From NCBI GenBank assembly GCA_023663365.1, contig JAMPHP010000003.1, forward strand, positions 1 through 64,000: a stretch of 64,000 bases of DNA, in the 5' to 3' direction. Shown in pieces: positions 17,298 to 25,886 of the stretch. The translations under genes and the position numbers were made by a program. The notes below the pieces were generated by a model that saw only the letters and a program-made list of their open reading frames with translations, was not told the DNA's origin and searched no databases. This stretch comes from Muribaculaceae bacterium. GTDB taxonomy: Bacteria; Bacteroidota; Bacteroidia; Bacteroidales; Muribaculaceae. Numbering within the stretch: position 1 is the first letter of the stretch; every line of letters begins with the position of its first letter.

Positions 17298-18719
17298 TCA
17301 AAATTTGAATACTATGGCAGTTTTGATTCGGTAGCCGCAACTGCCGCCGGAAGCGTTGAGCGCCTGTGCTTCGGCTGCGATGCCGAGCGCACGCTTGCCA
17401 AAGATATAGTCGGCTCCCGCACCGCCTCCGGCCGCCAGAAGCCCGACGGCGTCCTTCGATACCCCTGCGTGTGCAGAGATGAGCCAGCGGCGTGACAGTA
17501 GGCGCACATATTCGCACTTTACGGCCGCCGTGATGCGTGAGGCCGTGCTGCGGAGTCGTGGCGACACTCCCGCATAGACTTCCGATGAATGAAAATATCC
17601 TGCCGATAAGCAGGCCTCAAAGCGCTGTTTGCCGGGAAGGACGTGTCGGTAGCAGGCTGAGGCACCGACGGAAAGTGTGCTGTAGCTGTATGCGGCCAAA
17701 GTGAACAGCTCCGGGTAGACATTGCCCGACGCATCGCCGAAGATACTCTCGCCTCCAAGGCGCTTACGGTAGCAGAAGTCTAAGCCCGTGCTCAGCACTG
17801 CGGAGCGCCAACCTATTTCCGCCTCTGCTTTGTGCTCTCTGATATGTTTCAAAGGAAGATTGTTGAGATCCTTGAGCGATTTGGTGAGAGTGAAGAAGGT
17901 ATATTGCGCAGTAGCGAAGTATCCGTCCTTTCCGGTCGGGAAGAGCGAGAGGCTATAGCTCTGGCGGTTGCCGGTGTAGAGCGATGCTTTTCCCTGCCCG
18001 GCAAAGCGGGCGTAGTGACTGCCCATGCCGGTGAGGTGGTACACGGGTACTTCACCTGTTTCGCTCACGAATATCACATCGGAGCTCTGCCTGTACTTGG
18101 CCACGTCTGCTCCCAGAGCCAGAATATAGCCGCCGAGCCTGCGCCCGAGGCCCGCTTTGAGGGAGAGGTCGCCGACGGTGTTCTTGGGGCGGGGATCCGC
18201 CTTGCGGTATTCCTGAAGCGCGCGGTAGGCCAAGCCTGCACCGTAGAGCCATGTGCCGCTCTTGAAGTCGGAAGAATAAGTGCCCTCAAAGATATAGCTT
18301 TCGCTGCTGTAGTTGCCCCCGAGCTCATCGGCGGTGAAGTAGGGAAAGACAACTGCGGGGTCCGACACATCGCAGTACTGCACACCGAAGCGCTTGCCAT
18401 TGCTGTATGAAGCCTTTCCGGTGATGGTTGAGCGCCCGTACTTCATATATGAGGCGGCCTCGAAAAATCCTGCTCCCGCACCTGTGCCGATGCCGAACAC
18501 GAGCTCGCTGCCTGTGTTCCGGCGGTCGAAGCCTGCCATGGCATGCGACAGCGACACATCGTGCTGCATGGGTATCAAGGCCGCATTGGCAAGGGCGAGG
18601 CGCGACGGTGCGTTGAAGAGCGTGTCATAGGCCATGATGCGATGCTCTATATCGGCAGCGAGACTATATGCCGCCGAGCTTATGCCAAGGCTGAATATCA
18701 GAAATCGGAGTGCGTTCAC
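17298..18719 (-). CDS. DUF6850-type outer-membrane beta-barrel protein
   Basis: 473 residues with a signal peptide (about 1-22) and many alternating strands ending in Phe (AIVFKF), the usual outer-membrane barrel insertion signal. Composition is rich in Tyr, Gly and Ser. It starts with GTG at 18719, overlapping the DUF4876 stop by four bases (GTGA), which argues for translational coupling. Genes of this type accompany DUF4876 lipoproteins and TonB-dependent receptors in Bacteroidales. Its role is unknown; a second channel or a surface partner of the receptor is plausible. Confidence 0.75.
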   Translation of the reverse strand: MNALRFLIFSLGISSAAYSLAADIEHRIMAYDTLFNAPSRLALANAALIPMQHDVSLSHAMAGFDRRNTGSELVFGIGTGAGAGFFEAASYMKYGRSTITGKASYSNGKRFGVQYCDVSDPAVVFPYFTADELGGNYSSESYIFEGTYSSDFKSGTWLYGAGLAYRALQEYRKADPRPKNTVGDLSLKAGLGRRLGGYILALGADVAKYRQSSDVIFVSETGEVPVYHLTGMGSHYARFAGQGKASLYTGNRQSYSLSLFPTGKDGYFATAQYTFFTLTKSLKDLNNLPLKHIREHKAEAEIGWRSAVLSTGLDFCYRKRLGGESIFGDASGNVYPELFTLAAYSYSTLSVGASACYRHVLPGKQRFEACLSAGYFHSSEVYAGVSPRLRSTASRITAAVKCEYVRLLSRRWLISAHAGVSKDAVGLLAAGGGAGADYIFGKRALGIAAEAQALNASGGSCGYRIKTAIVFKF

Positions 18720-19939
18720 AGTGCTTTCTCTATTTCAGATGGTGTGGCATCGGCGATGAAGTCGCGCCCCGAGTCGTTGGTCTTGCACAGTATCACGCGG
18801 CCGTCGGGAGTGGTGGCGGCCACGCGGCGCCGCACGGCATGGAAGTAGCGGTTCTTGTCGCCGTCGATAGTTCCGCAGGAGGTCCAGCCCATGTCGAGCG
18901 ACGGGGCCGTCACATTCCATTGATATGACGAGGCCACGGAGCAGGTCACCACATCGCAGATCCATTCGTTGGGTATTTTATAGCAGGTGCCCGACATCGG
19001 GAAGCTGCCGGCAGCTGTCACCTGATTGAACTCGTAGGAGTAGCGGTAATTCTCGAGATAGGTCTGCTTGTCAACGGGTATGCGTGCGAGAGCGTAGGCC
19101 TTGAATCCACGGTTATGCAGCAGCCACACGGTGTTGGTGTAGCAGTACCATTTGTCGAGATTTGGCACGGCCGGATTGTCGATGTCGCTGTACTTGGGGT
19201 TTGTGCTTTCATCGTACCACTCGAAGTCGGCGTGTGAGAGGTCGAAAGAGTTGGGGTTGAGCTCGCGGTGGTCGATGGCAATGTCGGCGATGAGTAGCGA
19301 GCCTCCGGGCTCAACCGGGTGCTCACGCCCGCTGCCGGGGATGAGGTAGACGGCATCGATGCTCATGGCTTGTGCCATGATGTCGGGCGTGTAGTCGAAC
19401 TTCTGTGTGGTGAGAAACTTCGACTCCACGATGGCGAGCCCGTCGGCGTAGATGGTGTGGTCGGTGTTGTTGTAGAGCTTGAAGTATTGGTCGCCGTTGT
19501 ATTGATTGCCGGAGGTCTGCAGAGTGCCGGTGTAGAACATTTCGGCGATTATGAGGTCGTCGGTAGGCACTATGGCAAAAGCCTCAAGGTTCACCGCAGG
19601 GCTCGTTGGGCCTAACTCACGGCAGGCTGCTATGGCCCGGACTTCGGCCACGACTCCGTCGGCAAGACTTGCCGTGGCCGTGTACGAAATATCGTAGAGC
19701 CCCGGCAGCACACTCACCCCGGCTTCCGGCTCTGAGCCGGTGTTGATGGCTACAGTCACTCCCGTGCTGATATTGTAGAGCGAAAAGCTGCCTTGGCCGA
19801 GTGTCGGCAGATTTACATCAGCAGGAATATTCACGCTGAGCCTCACCTGCACATCGGTGGGTGAGGTGAAGCCGTCGGTGCAGGCTGTGGCGAGCACGAC
19901 AGCGGCACCCAGTATTGTTTGTAAAATTTTGTTCATCAT
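18716..19939 (-). CDS. DUF4876 lipoprotein, receptor partner
   Basis: 407-residue lipoprotein: signal peptide with lipobox LATAC and lipidated Cys20. The rest looks beta-rich and contains LIIAEMFYTGT, YNGDQYFKLYNN and PGGSLLIADIAIDHR, a lamin-tail-like pattern typical of DUF4876. It is probably on the cell surface, where lipoproteins next to a TonB-dependent receptor act as ligand-binding lids. The start at 19939 overlaps the receptor stop by ATGA; a second ATG lies at 19936. The same frame is open upstream to 20482, but that is a shadow of the receptor gene. Confidence 0.8.
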   Translation of the reverse strand: MMNKILQTILGAAVVLATACTDGFTSPTDVQVRLSVNIPADVNLPTLGQGSFSLYNISTGVTVAINTGSEPEAGVSVLPGLYDISYTATASLADGVVAEVRAIAACRELGPTSPAVNLEAFAIVPTDDLIIAEMFYTGTLQTSGNQYNGDQYFKLYNNTDHTIYADGLAIVESKFLTTQKFDYTPDIMAQAMSIDAVYLIPGSGREHPVEPGGSLLIADIAIDHRELNPNSFDLSHADFEWYDESTNPKYSDIDNPAVPNLDKWYCYTNTVWLLHNRGFKAYALARIPVDKQTYLENYRYSYEFNQVTAAGSFPMSGTCYKIPNEWICDVVTCSVASSYQWNVTAPSLDMGWTSCGTIDGDKNRYFHAVRRRVAATTPDGRVILCKTNDSGRDFIADATPSEIEKAL

Positions 19940-22713
19940 AGTGTGAAGTTCAGTTCCATCCCGAAGTAGGCATCCGAGGAGCGGCGCACGGTCAGCCCCT
20001 TGTTGCTGTATGCCGGCAGATAGTCGAGGATGCGGTTCACGAAAAGAGCCACGCGCAGCCACTTGCCTATGGTTTTTGTGGCTTTGAGGTTGACGTAGAG
20101 TGCCGGAGGCACGGTGTAGGTGTCGTAGAGCTGTGGGTTGTAGTGGCGGATAAGATAGCGGAGCACCTCGTCGGTCTCGGCCTGTGAGGCATCGAAATGG
20201 TGGAGGAGACCGTCGGCAGCACTGATATATGAGTCGGGGGTGCCGTTCTGTGGCAGGCGGCGTGTCTTCACAAACCACATGCACTGCACGGTGGTGGAGA
20301 AAACGAGGCCAAGTTTCGGCAGCTGCGTGTCGAACATGAAGTTGGTGTTGAACTGATCGCTCACGCGCCCGTCGTCGCTCTTGTATAGACCCACGAAAAG
20401 GTCGCTTACAGCGGTGCCGCCCACAACGTCGGATACGGGGTCGAAGAGCATCTGCGAGTTGCTGTAGCGGGAGCGAAACCACGCGCCGGTCACGATGAGC
20501 GATGTGGCCAGTGGCTTCCAGCGTGCCGTGTTGAGCTGAAACTCAATGCCTCGCTTGTCGATGCGCGAACCGTTCTCGGCACGTCGATAGCCGCGGAGCA
20601 CACGCTCGTCGGTGGAGGGTAGGGTGCTGATGTCGGGCGGTGCCGTGAGTTCGCCGGGCTTGATGCCCGAAGCATCGTAGCGGGTATAGCCGTAGGCATC
20701 GTAGACGTTGGAGTATCGGAAACCTGAGTTGAGGTGCTCTTCAAAGTATGTCATCGACAGTCTGTTGGCACCGAGGCTCACACCGGCACGCACTTCCCAT
20801 TTGTGGTTGCGCGCAGGCTTGAGGCTGTAGTTCGTGGCATCGTTGATATATGTGCGTATGTTTACCCGGCTCAGTTCGGCGGGGCGCTCGGTGCTGTAGT
20901 AGCCGAGCTGAAGTATGTCGAGATAGGCCGGTTGAGGATAGAGGTAGTCGGCGGTCGGCATTCGGGTGCTCACGCCGTAGCCGCCCGCGAGCATCAGCTC
21001 AAGCCGTCTGCCCGCCACGGTCAGCGCCGGAAGGGTGAGTGTGGCATTGACGCGCGGGTCGAAGTACATCTTTCCGGCCATGGCATAGCGTCGGTCTAGC
21101 CCTGCGAGTGCTATGCCGTGCACGCCTGCCTGAATGTCGAAGCGACCTATGGGCGATGGTGTGCTGAAGGCATCTTCGGCATAGACCGATACGACGTTTA
21201 CTGCCGGTATACTGGAGTACGCGCGCGGGCGTGATGTCCACGACGCTGACAGCGGACGCATGGGGTCGTACACTTGGCCGCGCCCGTAGTTCTTGCTCAA
21301 TGTCCACTCTGAGCCGAGTTTGTAGCCATGGCTTGCGCCCGCCCACGCCGGCAGGTCGCCCTTAAGACCGAGTTTGGTAAAAATGCTCAGCGGCTTGCCT
21401 TCGCTGAGATAGTCGGCGATATACTCTTCGAGGTTATACACGCCGTCGTGTACTCCGGCCGAATTGCTCACCGGGGCCACTACCGGGCGCGATGGTGCCA
21501 CTTGCTTGCGGCGGGTGAGGCGGTCGAGGCTATATGAGGCCGAGAGCTTGAGGTCGATGCGGCGTAGCAAGGGCGTTGAACGAAGTGATAATGAAAGGTC
21601 GCTTGCAATAGCCCCGCGGTGGTTGTCGGCCTTGTATTCGTCGATTTTCACGAGCGATAGATCGGGGTCACTCTTGGCGCGGTCGACGGTGCCGGTGTAG
21701 TCGGCGGCAAAGGCCCACTCTGTGAGCATCGACGAATTTTCATGGGTGAGAGAGGCGCGCAGCGATGCCGTGATACGGCGAAAATTCTCCAGCGAGTTGC
21801 GCGGATCGGTCTTGCTGTCGAGCCACCCGAGGTCGGCGTTGAGAGTGTTGCGGCTGTCGCGGCCGAGTGTGAGTCCTTTGCCTATGTAGAGCAGTTTGCT
21901 GTAGCCGTCGGCTTTGAAGCGTGCGGTCAGTGGTGTGGCTTTGCGGCTGCGGCGTATATTCACCACGCCCGAGGTGAGGTTGCCGTACTCGGCCGATGGT
22001 ATACCGCGCACCACTTCCACGCTCTCGATATTGTCGGTGGCGAGTGTGCGCATATCCACACCGCGGTTCATGCTGTTGCGCCCGGTGGCCTCCTCGATGC
22101 CCACACTCTGGTGGTTGGCATCGTTCACTATCGGTGCGCCGTCGACGTTGAAGGCTGTGCCGAGTGCACTCATTGCATAGTCGGCATTGTCGCTCACCGT
22201 GCCGGTGGCTCCCACTGTGCCGGTCTCGCGCAGTCTGATCGAGTTTACCTTACCCATGTCGGGATTTTGCGAGATATTGCCCGGCAGGAGCTCAAGCAGA
22301 TCTGTGAAACTCGATGGCTGAAGGTGTGCCATTGCCGCACGGTCAATTCGCGAGGATGAGGTAAGGCCGCCCGACTCCTTTGCAGTGATGGTGACTTCGC
22401 GCAACTGCTCGCCTGCGGGCTTCATGCTGATTACAATAGAGGTGTCGCGGCGCCCTATGCTGATGATGCGGGAATATGGCTCGAAGCCGAGGTAGGAGGC
22501 TTTGACTGTGTAGGTGCCGGAGGGCAGATTGACGCTGAAGCGACCGTCGATGTCAGTCTGCACTGCTATGTGCCAGGGCTCGAAGGCCACTGCACACGAC
22601 ACCAGAGGGCTTCCGTCGGTGCTGTCGGTGGCAAAGCCCTCAACCACGGCCGCTTCGGCCATGGTTGAGGATACCAAAATACATGCTATGAATAGTATTG
22701 CTTCTTTTATCAC
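19936..22713 (-). CDS. TonB-dependent outer-membrane receptor
   Basis: 925 residues: signal peptide (about 1-21), a CarboxypepD-regulatory-like domain (about 22-97, VVEGFATDSTDGSPLVSC), a plug domain (about 105-255, containing VEVVRGIPSAEYGNLTSGVV) and a 22-strand barrel ending FGMELNFTL. There is no SusD partner; instead DUF4876 and DUF6850 genes follow with overlaps. The receptor therefore belongs to the non-Sus uptake class, candidates being metal complexes, heme or a protein ligand. It starts one base after the stop of the secreted protein upstream. A periplasmic M16 protease closes the operon. Confidence 0.93.
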   Translation of the reverse strand: MIKEAILFIACILVSSTMAEAAVVEGFATDSTDGSPLVSCAVAFEPWHIAVQTDIDGRFSVNLPSGTYTVKASYLGFEPYSRIISIGRRDTSIVISMKPAGEQLREVTITAKESGGLTSSSRIDRAAMAHLQPSSFTDLLELLPGNISQNPDMGKVNSIRLRETGTVGATGTVSDNADYAMSALGTAFNVDGAPIVNDANHQSVGIEEATGRNSMNRGVDMRTLATDNIESVEVVRGIPSAEYGNLTSGVVNIRRSRKATPLTARFKADGYSKLLYIGKGLTLGRDSRNTLNADLGWLDSKTDPRNSLENFRRITASLRASLTHENSSMLTEWAFAADYTGTVDRAKSDPDLSLVKIDEYKADNHRGAIASDLSLSLRSTPLLRRIDLKLSASYSLDRLTRRKQVAPSRPVVAPVSNSAGVHDGVYNLEEYIADYLSEGKPLSIFTKLGLKGDLPAWAGASHGYKLGSEWTLSKNYGRGQVYDPMRPLSASWTSRPRAYSSIPAVNVVSVYAEDAFSTPSPIGRFDIQAGVHGIALAGLDRRYAMAGKMYFDPRVNATLTLPALTVAGRRLELMLAGGYGVSTRMPTADYLYPQPAYLDILQLGYYSTERPAELSRVNIRTYINDATNYSLKPARNHKWEVRAGVSLGANRLSMTYFEEHLNSGFRYSNVYDAYGYTRYDASGIKPGELTAPPDISTLPSTDERVLRGYRRAENGSRIDKRGIEFQLNTARWKPLATSLIVTGAWFRSRYSNSQMLFDPVSDVVGGTAVSDLFVGLYKSDDGRVSDQFNTNFMFDTQLPKLGLVFSTTVQCMWFVKTRRLPQNGTPDSYISAADGLLHHFDASQAETDEVLRYLIRHYNPQLYDTYTVPPALYVNLKATKTIGKWLRVALFVNRILDYLPAYSNKGLTVRRSSDAYFGMELNFTL

Positions 22714-22714
22714 C

Positions 22715-24502
22715 TTATCGCACTATTACTTTGCGGCCGGAAACGATGTAGAAGCCTGCGGGCAGAGCCACCGTGGTGCTTTCACCGGCCGATAAGGCGA
22801 TGCTTGCCACCACACGGCCCGAAAGGTCGACGATTGTGGCCGCGAAATCCTTGTCGCAGCTCATGGTGAGGCTGCCGATACCGGTACGTACGGTGAATGT
22901 ATTGCTGTCGGGTGTCGTTGTAGCCACATTCTCTATGCCTGAGAGGAAGTTGCCGGGGAGTTGGACTCCTGCGGCGAATACGGCCCACTTCTCGGGTGTG
23001 GCCGATACTGCGCCGCCGATGCCGGTGAAAGCGGCGTTGCCGCGGGCGCTGATGTAAGCGCAGCCTTCGCTGGGGAGGTAGGAGAAGCCCGACGCCGCCG
23101 GTACTCCGCCGCCTACGAGCACGGGCCAGTCCTGCGAGGTGATGGGGGCGAGTGTCGCACTGCTGTAGCCTCGGATAAAGACGTTTTTCTGCGTCATGTT
23201 GTAGCCGTATACATAGATGGCATCGTCATCTGCCGGGCTTTTGACAGCGTGGAAATAGCCGATGAGATCCTTCGAGGGGTCGGCGTTGGCGCTGCCGAAA
23301 TCAGCCTTGCCGGCAGTTGCTCCGAGCCATCGGCCTGTGGTTGCATCGAATTTGAAGAGAAGGCCGTCGCGCAGAGTGCCTCCGCATGTGATTGTGTTCG
23401 CTACATCGCTGGGGTCGGTAAATCGCCCCGAGGCTTGTGCCGCAACCCAGAGGGTGCCGCCGTCGACAGTGAGGTGCGAATTTTGCCATCCGATTTGCCC
23501 CGACTTCTCGCTGAGGAGGCTTACGAGCCAATTGGCATTACCGGTAGTGAGGTCGAGGGCGCCGATGAAGGGCGTAATCAATTCGCCGGCCTTGATTTCG
23601 GCCTCGCCGAAGCTGCCTGTGTTACCATCCTCGGCTGTTGCCGTGCCCTCGAAGTAGAGCACGTTGCCGGAAACGGTGATGTCGAGCAGCGACGCGCTCT
23701 TAAGCGTGCCCGTGGAGCAGGCGCTGTCGAGATAGTAGCCGTCGGCATCGAGTCGGGCTATATAGAAAGAGGCTCCTGCAGCCGGTGCTATTTCGGCCAT
23801 GCTGCCGTCGGCTTTGGCAAAACCGAGCTCTGTGGAGAAACTGCCTGCTACATAGATGTTGCCGGTGGCATCGGTAGCTATAGCGGAGGTGCTGAGGCCG
23901 TCGGCTATAAAGGATTCTTCCGACCCTGTTGCGGCATTGATGGTGCGGAGCCATTCGAGAGTGCCCTCGGATGAAACTTTGCCTACAATGCCCATGTAGT
24001 AGCGCTTGTCTACAGCTGTCGAGAAGTCAGTGGACGTGCCTTCTGCATCGACAAGAGTAAGGGCGCGGTCGATGTATCCGTCGGTATGGCGTACTTTGGC
24101 GAAGAAAACCACGCCGCCGTCAGCAGTGCTGGCGAGGCCGCCCTGGTTAGCCATATAGTCGCCCGAGTTGGAGTAGACGGTCCAGAGAGCATTGCCTTGG
24201 CCGTCGGTCTTGGTGAGGCAGAAGTTATTTGCCACACTTGTGCCTGTATACGGCGATCCGGTGAAAATCTTCTCGCCGGCATAGAAAAGATCGGGAGCGG
24301 CATCGGTGGAGCCCAGGGTGTTGAGCCAGTAGATATTGTCGGCAGAAGTGGCAAGTACGGCGGTGCTGTTGTCGCCCGAAGAGGTGTTTCCGTCGAAGAG
24401 CTTGATCCACTCAACCTGAGGCTCTGTGAGAGCGGCCGATGCTGTGGCACAGAAGAGCAGGCAAGTACCTGCGAAGATGTGCTTTGATGTAGAAATGTGC
24501 AT
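22715..24502 (-). CDS. Secreted repeat-strand protein with type IX-like C-terminal tail
   Basis: 595 residues, signal peptide about 1-23. The body is a chain of short beta units reminiscent of a propeller (ADNIYWLN, ADGGVVFFAK, ATGNIYVAG, DDAIYVYGYN). The last ~80 residues are a type IX secretion/Por-like sorting domain, with DLSGRVV followed by LPAGFYIVSG and a basic end. It is the first gene of the receptor operon, read from the box at 24539-24532. It may be a surface or secreted binding protein for the ligand; no catalytic motif was recognised. Whether the organism has a type IX system cannot be seen here. Confidence 0.78.
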   Translation of the reverse strand: MHISTSKHIFAGTCLLFCATASAALTEPQVEWIKLFDGNTSSGDNSTAVLATSADNIYWLNTLGSTDAAPDLFYAGEKIFTGSPYTGTSVANNFCLTKTDGQGNALWTVYSNSGDYMANQGGLASTADGGVVFFAKVRHTDGYIDRALTLVDAEGTSTDFSTAVDKRYYMGIVGKVSSEGTLEWLRTINAATGSEESFIADGLSTSAIATDATGNIYVAGSFSTELGFAKADGSMAEIAPAAGASFYIARLDADGYYLDSACSTGTLKSASLLDITVSGNVLYFEGTATAEDGNTGSFGEAEIKAGELITPFIGALDLTTGNANWLVSLLSEKSGQIGWQNSHLTVDGGTLWVAAQASGRFTDPSDVANTITCGGTLRDGLLFKFDATTGRWLGATAGKADFGSANADPSKDLIGYFHAVKSPADDDAIYVYGYNMTQKNVFIRGYSSATLAPITSQDWPVLVGGGVPAASGFSYLPSEGCAYISARGNAAFTGIGGAVSATPEKWAVFAAGVQLPGNFLSGIENVATTTPDSNTFTVRTGIGSLTMSCDKDFAATIVDLSGRVVASIALSAGESTTVALPAGFYIVSGRKVIVR

Positions 24503-24554
24503 GATAGTCGATAGTTTTGTAATTTCGAGTGCAAAATTACGACTACCGACTATC
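24503..24554. repeat. 12-bp inverted repeat bracketing the receptor-operon promoter
   Basis: Left arm GATAGTCGATAG (24503-24514) lies directly before the start codon; right arm CTACCGACTATC (24543-24554) lies upstream of the -7 box. Arms match at 11 of 12 positions and are 28 bp apart. A further CGACTAC at 24540-24546 makes three CGACTAY copies. This looks like a regulator site or a leader/promoter hairpin. Confidence 0.6.
24532..24539 (-). promoter_or_regulatory. -7 box TAATTTTG of the receptor operon
   Basis: Minus strand TAATTTTGCACTCG, 30 bases before the ATG at 24502. It matches TAnnTTTG with the GCACTC extension found at the tRNA and GH89 promoters. It lies inside the inverted repeat 24503-24554. 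Confidence 0.7.
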
Positions 24555-24666
24555 GTGCGAAATACTCAAAAGTGAGTAATTTCAAGCGCGCGGCCCTGAT
24601 AAAAAAATTCTCATATATGCTTAAAAATACTTATGCCGTGAGCGCCGTTTATCCAATAATAATGTT

Positions 24667-24674
24667 TAACTTTG
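24667..24674 (+). promoter_or_regulatory. -7 box TAACTTTG of dinD
   Basis: TAACTTTGC ends 28 bases before the dinD ATG. It matches TAnnTTTG. No clear -33 TTTG is at the usual distance; the surrounding sequence is AT-rich. Confidence 0.65.
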
Positions 24675-24702
24675 CTAATCATTGGAATATCGCTTAACGC
24701 TT

Positions 24703-25536
24703 ATGAAAGCCGAAGAAATACGGAGTCTATTTGACAGTTTTGAATCAATAGCCATCGAGTATGAGGGTGTTGAATGTTGGAGTGCTCGCGAGCTTGCCCC
24801 TGTTATGGGTTACGTCCAGTGGCGGAACTTTCAGTCGATTATAGAAAAAGCCAAAGAATCGGCTGAAAACGCCGGGGAGTTGATATCAGACCATTTTGCC
24901 GGCGTCAGCAAAATGGTTGCGCTTGGTTCCGGCGCTGAACGTCAGATAGATGATGTAATGCTTACTCGCTATGCCTGCTATCTTGTAGCGCAAAATGGCG
25001 ACCCTCGTAAGCCCGAGATTGCTTTTGCTCAAAACTATTTTGCGGTGCAGACTCGCCGTGCCGAACTTGTGCATCAGCGACTTCTCGACTACGAGCGAGT
25101 GCAAGCGCGAGCCAAACTTGCTGAGACGGAGCATGTTCTTTCCGGCGTGTTATATGAACGCGGGGTTGATTCCAAAGGTTTTGCAATAATACGTACGAAA
25201 GGCGATCAGGCTCTGTTTGGACTTAACACAGCGATGATGAAGCGACGTGTGGGTGCACCCGACAAGCGTCCGCTTGCCGATTTCCTTTCAACTCTCGCAA
25301 TTAAAGCCAAGGACTTTGCCGCCGAAATGACATCTGTCAATGTTCAGCAGAAAGACCTCAGGGGTCAAGTAAGGATAGAGCGTGAGCACATTGATAATAA
25401 TTTCGCTGTCCGTGAGATGCTTCTCGACCGTGGAATCCGACCTGAAGTACTTCCACCGGCCGAAGACATAAAGAAAGTGGAACGTCGCCTTAAAGCCGAT
25501 GAGAAGAAAATTCTCCCTAAGAATAAAAAGATCTAA
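24703..25536 (+). CDS. dinD: DNA-damage-inducible protein D homologue
   Basis: 277 residues resembling E. coli DinD: an N-terminal Bro-N-like part (WSARELAPVMGYVQWRNFQSIIEKAKES) and a middle region LTRYACYLVAQNGDPRKPEIAFAQNYFAVQTR that is strongly conserved in the family. E. coli DinD is an SOS-induced protein that inhibits RecA filament activity; the role here is inferred. ATG 24703 was chosen; a TTG at 24682 is too near the promoter. Base composition is clearly more AT-rich than neighbours, with different codon choice, suggesting acquisition. No SOS box was recognised, as the Bacteroidota consensus is not known to me. Confidence 0.85.
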   Translation: MKAEEIRSLFDSFESIAIEYEGVECWSARELAPVMGYVQWRNFQSIIEKAKESAENAGELISDHFAGVSKMVALGSGAERQIDDVMLTRYACYLVAQNGDPRKPEIAFAQNYFAVQTRRAELVHQRLLDYERVQARAKLAETEHVLSGVLYERGVDSKGFAIIRTKGDQALFGLNTAMMKRRVGAPDKRPLADFLSTLAIKAKDFAAEMTSVNVQQKDLRGQVRIEREHIDNNFAVREMLLDRGIRPEVLPPAEDIKKVERRLKADEKKILPKNKKI

Positions 25537-25601
25537 AGGCGTAGAAATGTGATAATCTTCTCATTCAGCTACATCCTTTCGCAAACCAAGCTAAAATAAC
25601 T

Positions 25602-25793
25602 ATGAGTTTCTGGAGTTTTCTGCGTGACATGATTTTGTTGGACTTGATATTCGGAGATCATCGCAAAGATGATGCTTTATCCAATCAATCAAGCAATTAC
25701 CCTCCATGCGACAGCTGCGCGAGTGATGATTACTATCACGATGCATACGAGGACTATACACATGACTTCGACGATTTCGATGATGATTTCTAA
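25602..25793 (+). CDS. Tiny acidic protein of unknown function
   Basis: 63 residues: a hydrophobic, possibly membrane-associated start (MSFWSFLRDMILLDLIFGD), a CDSCASDD segment with two cysteines, then a tail of Tyr, His and Asp that ends in six acidic residues of the last eight. It lies 65 bases after dinD and before a strong hairpin terminator at 25824-25868. An open frame of similar size exists on the other strand but is less protein-like. Same AT-rich character as dinD, so probably part of the same acquired segment. Function not recognised. Confidence 0.6.
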   Translation: MSFWSFLRDMILLDLIFGDHRKDDALSNQSSNYPPCDSCASDDYYHDAYEDYTHDFDDFDDDF

Positions 25794-25823
25794 GCATTGT
25801 GTCTAATCGATATAAGAAAAATC

Positions 25824-25868
25824 AAGCGGTTGCCGTGTAGCTTCAAAGCTGTCACAGCAACCGTTTTT
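25824..25868. terminator. Bidirectional rho-independent terminator
   Basis: Arms GCGGTTGCCGTG (25826-25837) and CACAGCAACCGT (25853-25864) pair almost fully, with an inner AGCT/AGCT stem, followed by TTTTT on the plus strand. On the minus strand an AT-rich T tract follows too. It separates the small acidic gene from the convergent DcaP-like gene. Confidence 0.8.
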
Positions 25869-25886
25869 GTTGGCCCTATCGCCGGT

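Noticed and set aside
24503-24554. Invertible promoter (phase-variation switch) at the receptor operon
   Set aside because: Arms are short and only 28 bp apart, the upstream promoter part would lie outside, and no recombinase gene is nearby. A regulator site fits better.
25600-25797. Small open frame on the minus strand opposite the tiny acidic gene
   Set aside because: Product rich in Arg, His and Ser with no protein-like pattern, and it has no promoter box; the plus-strand product is more plausible.
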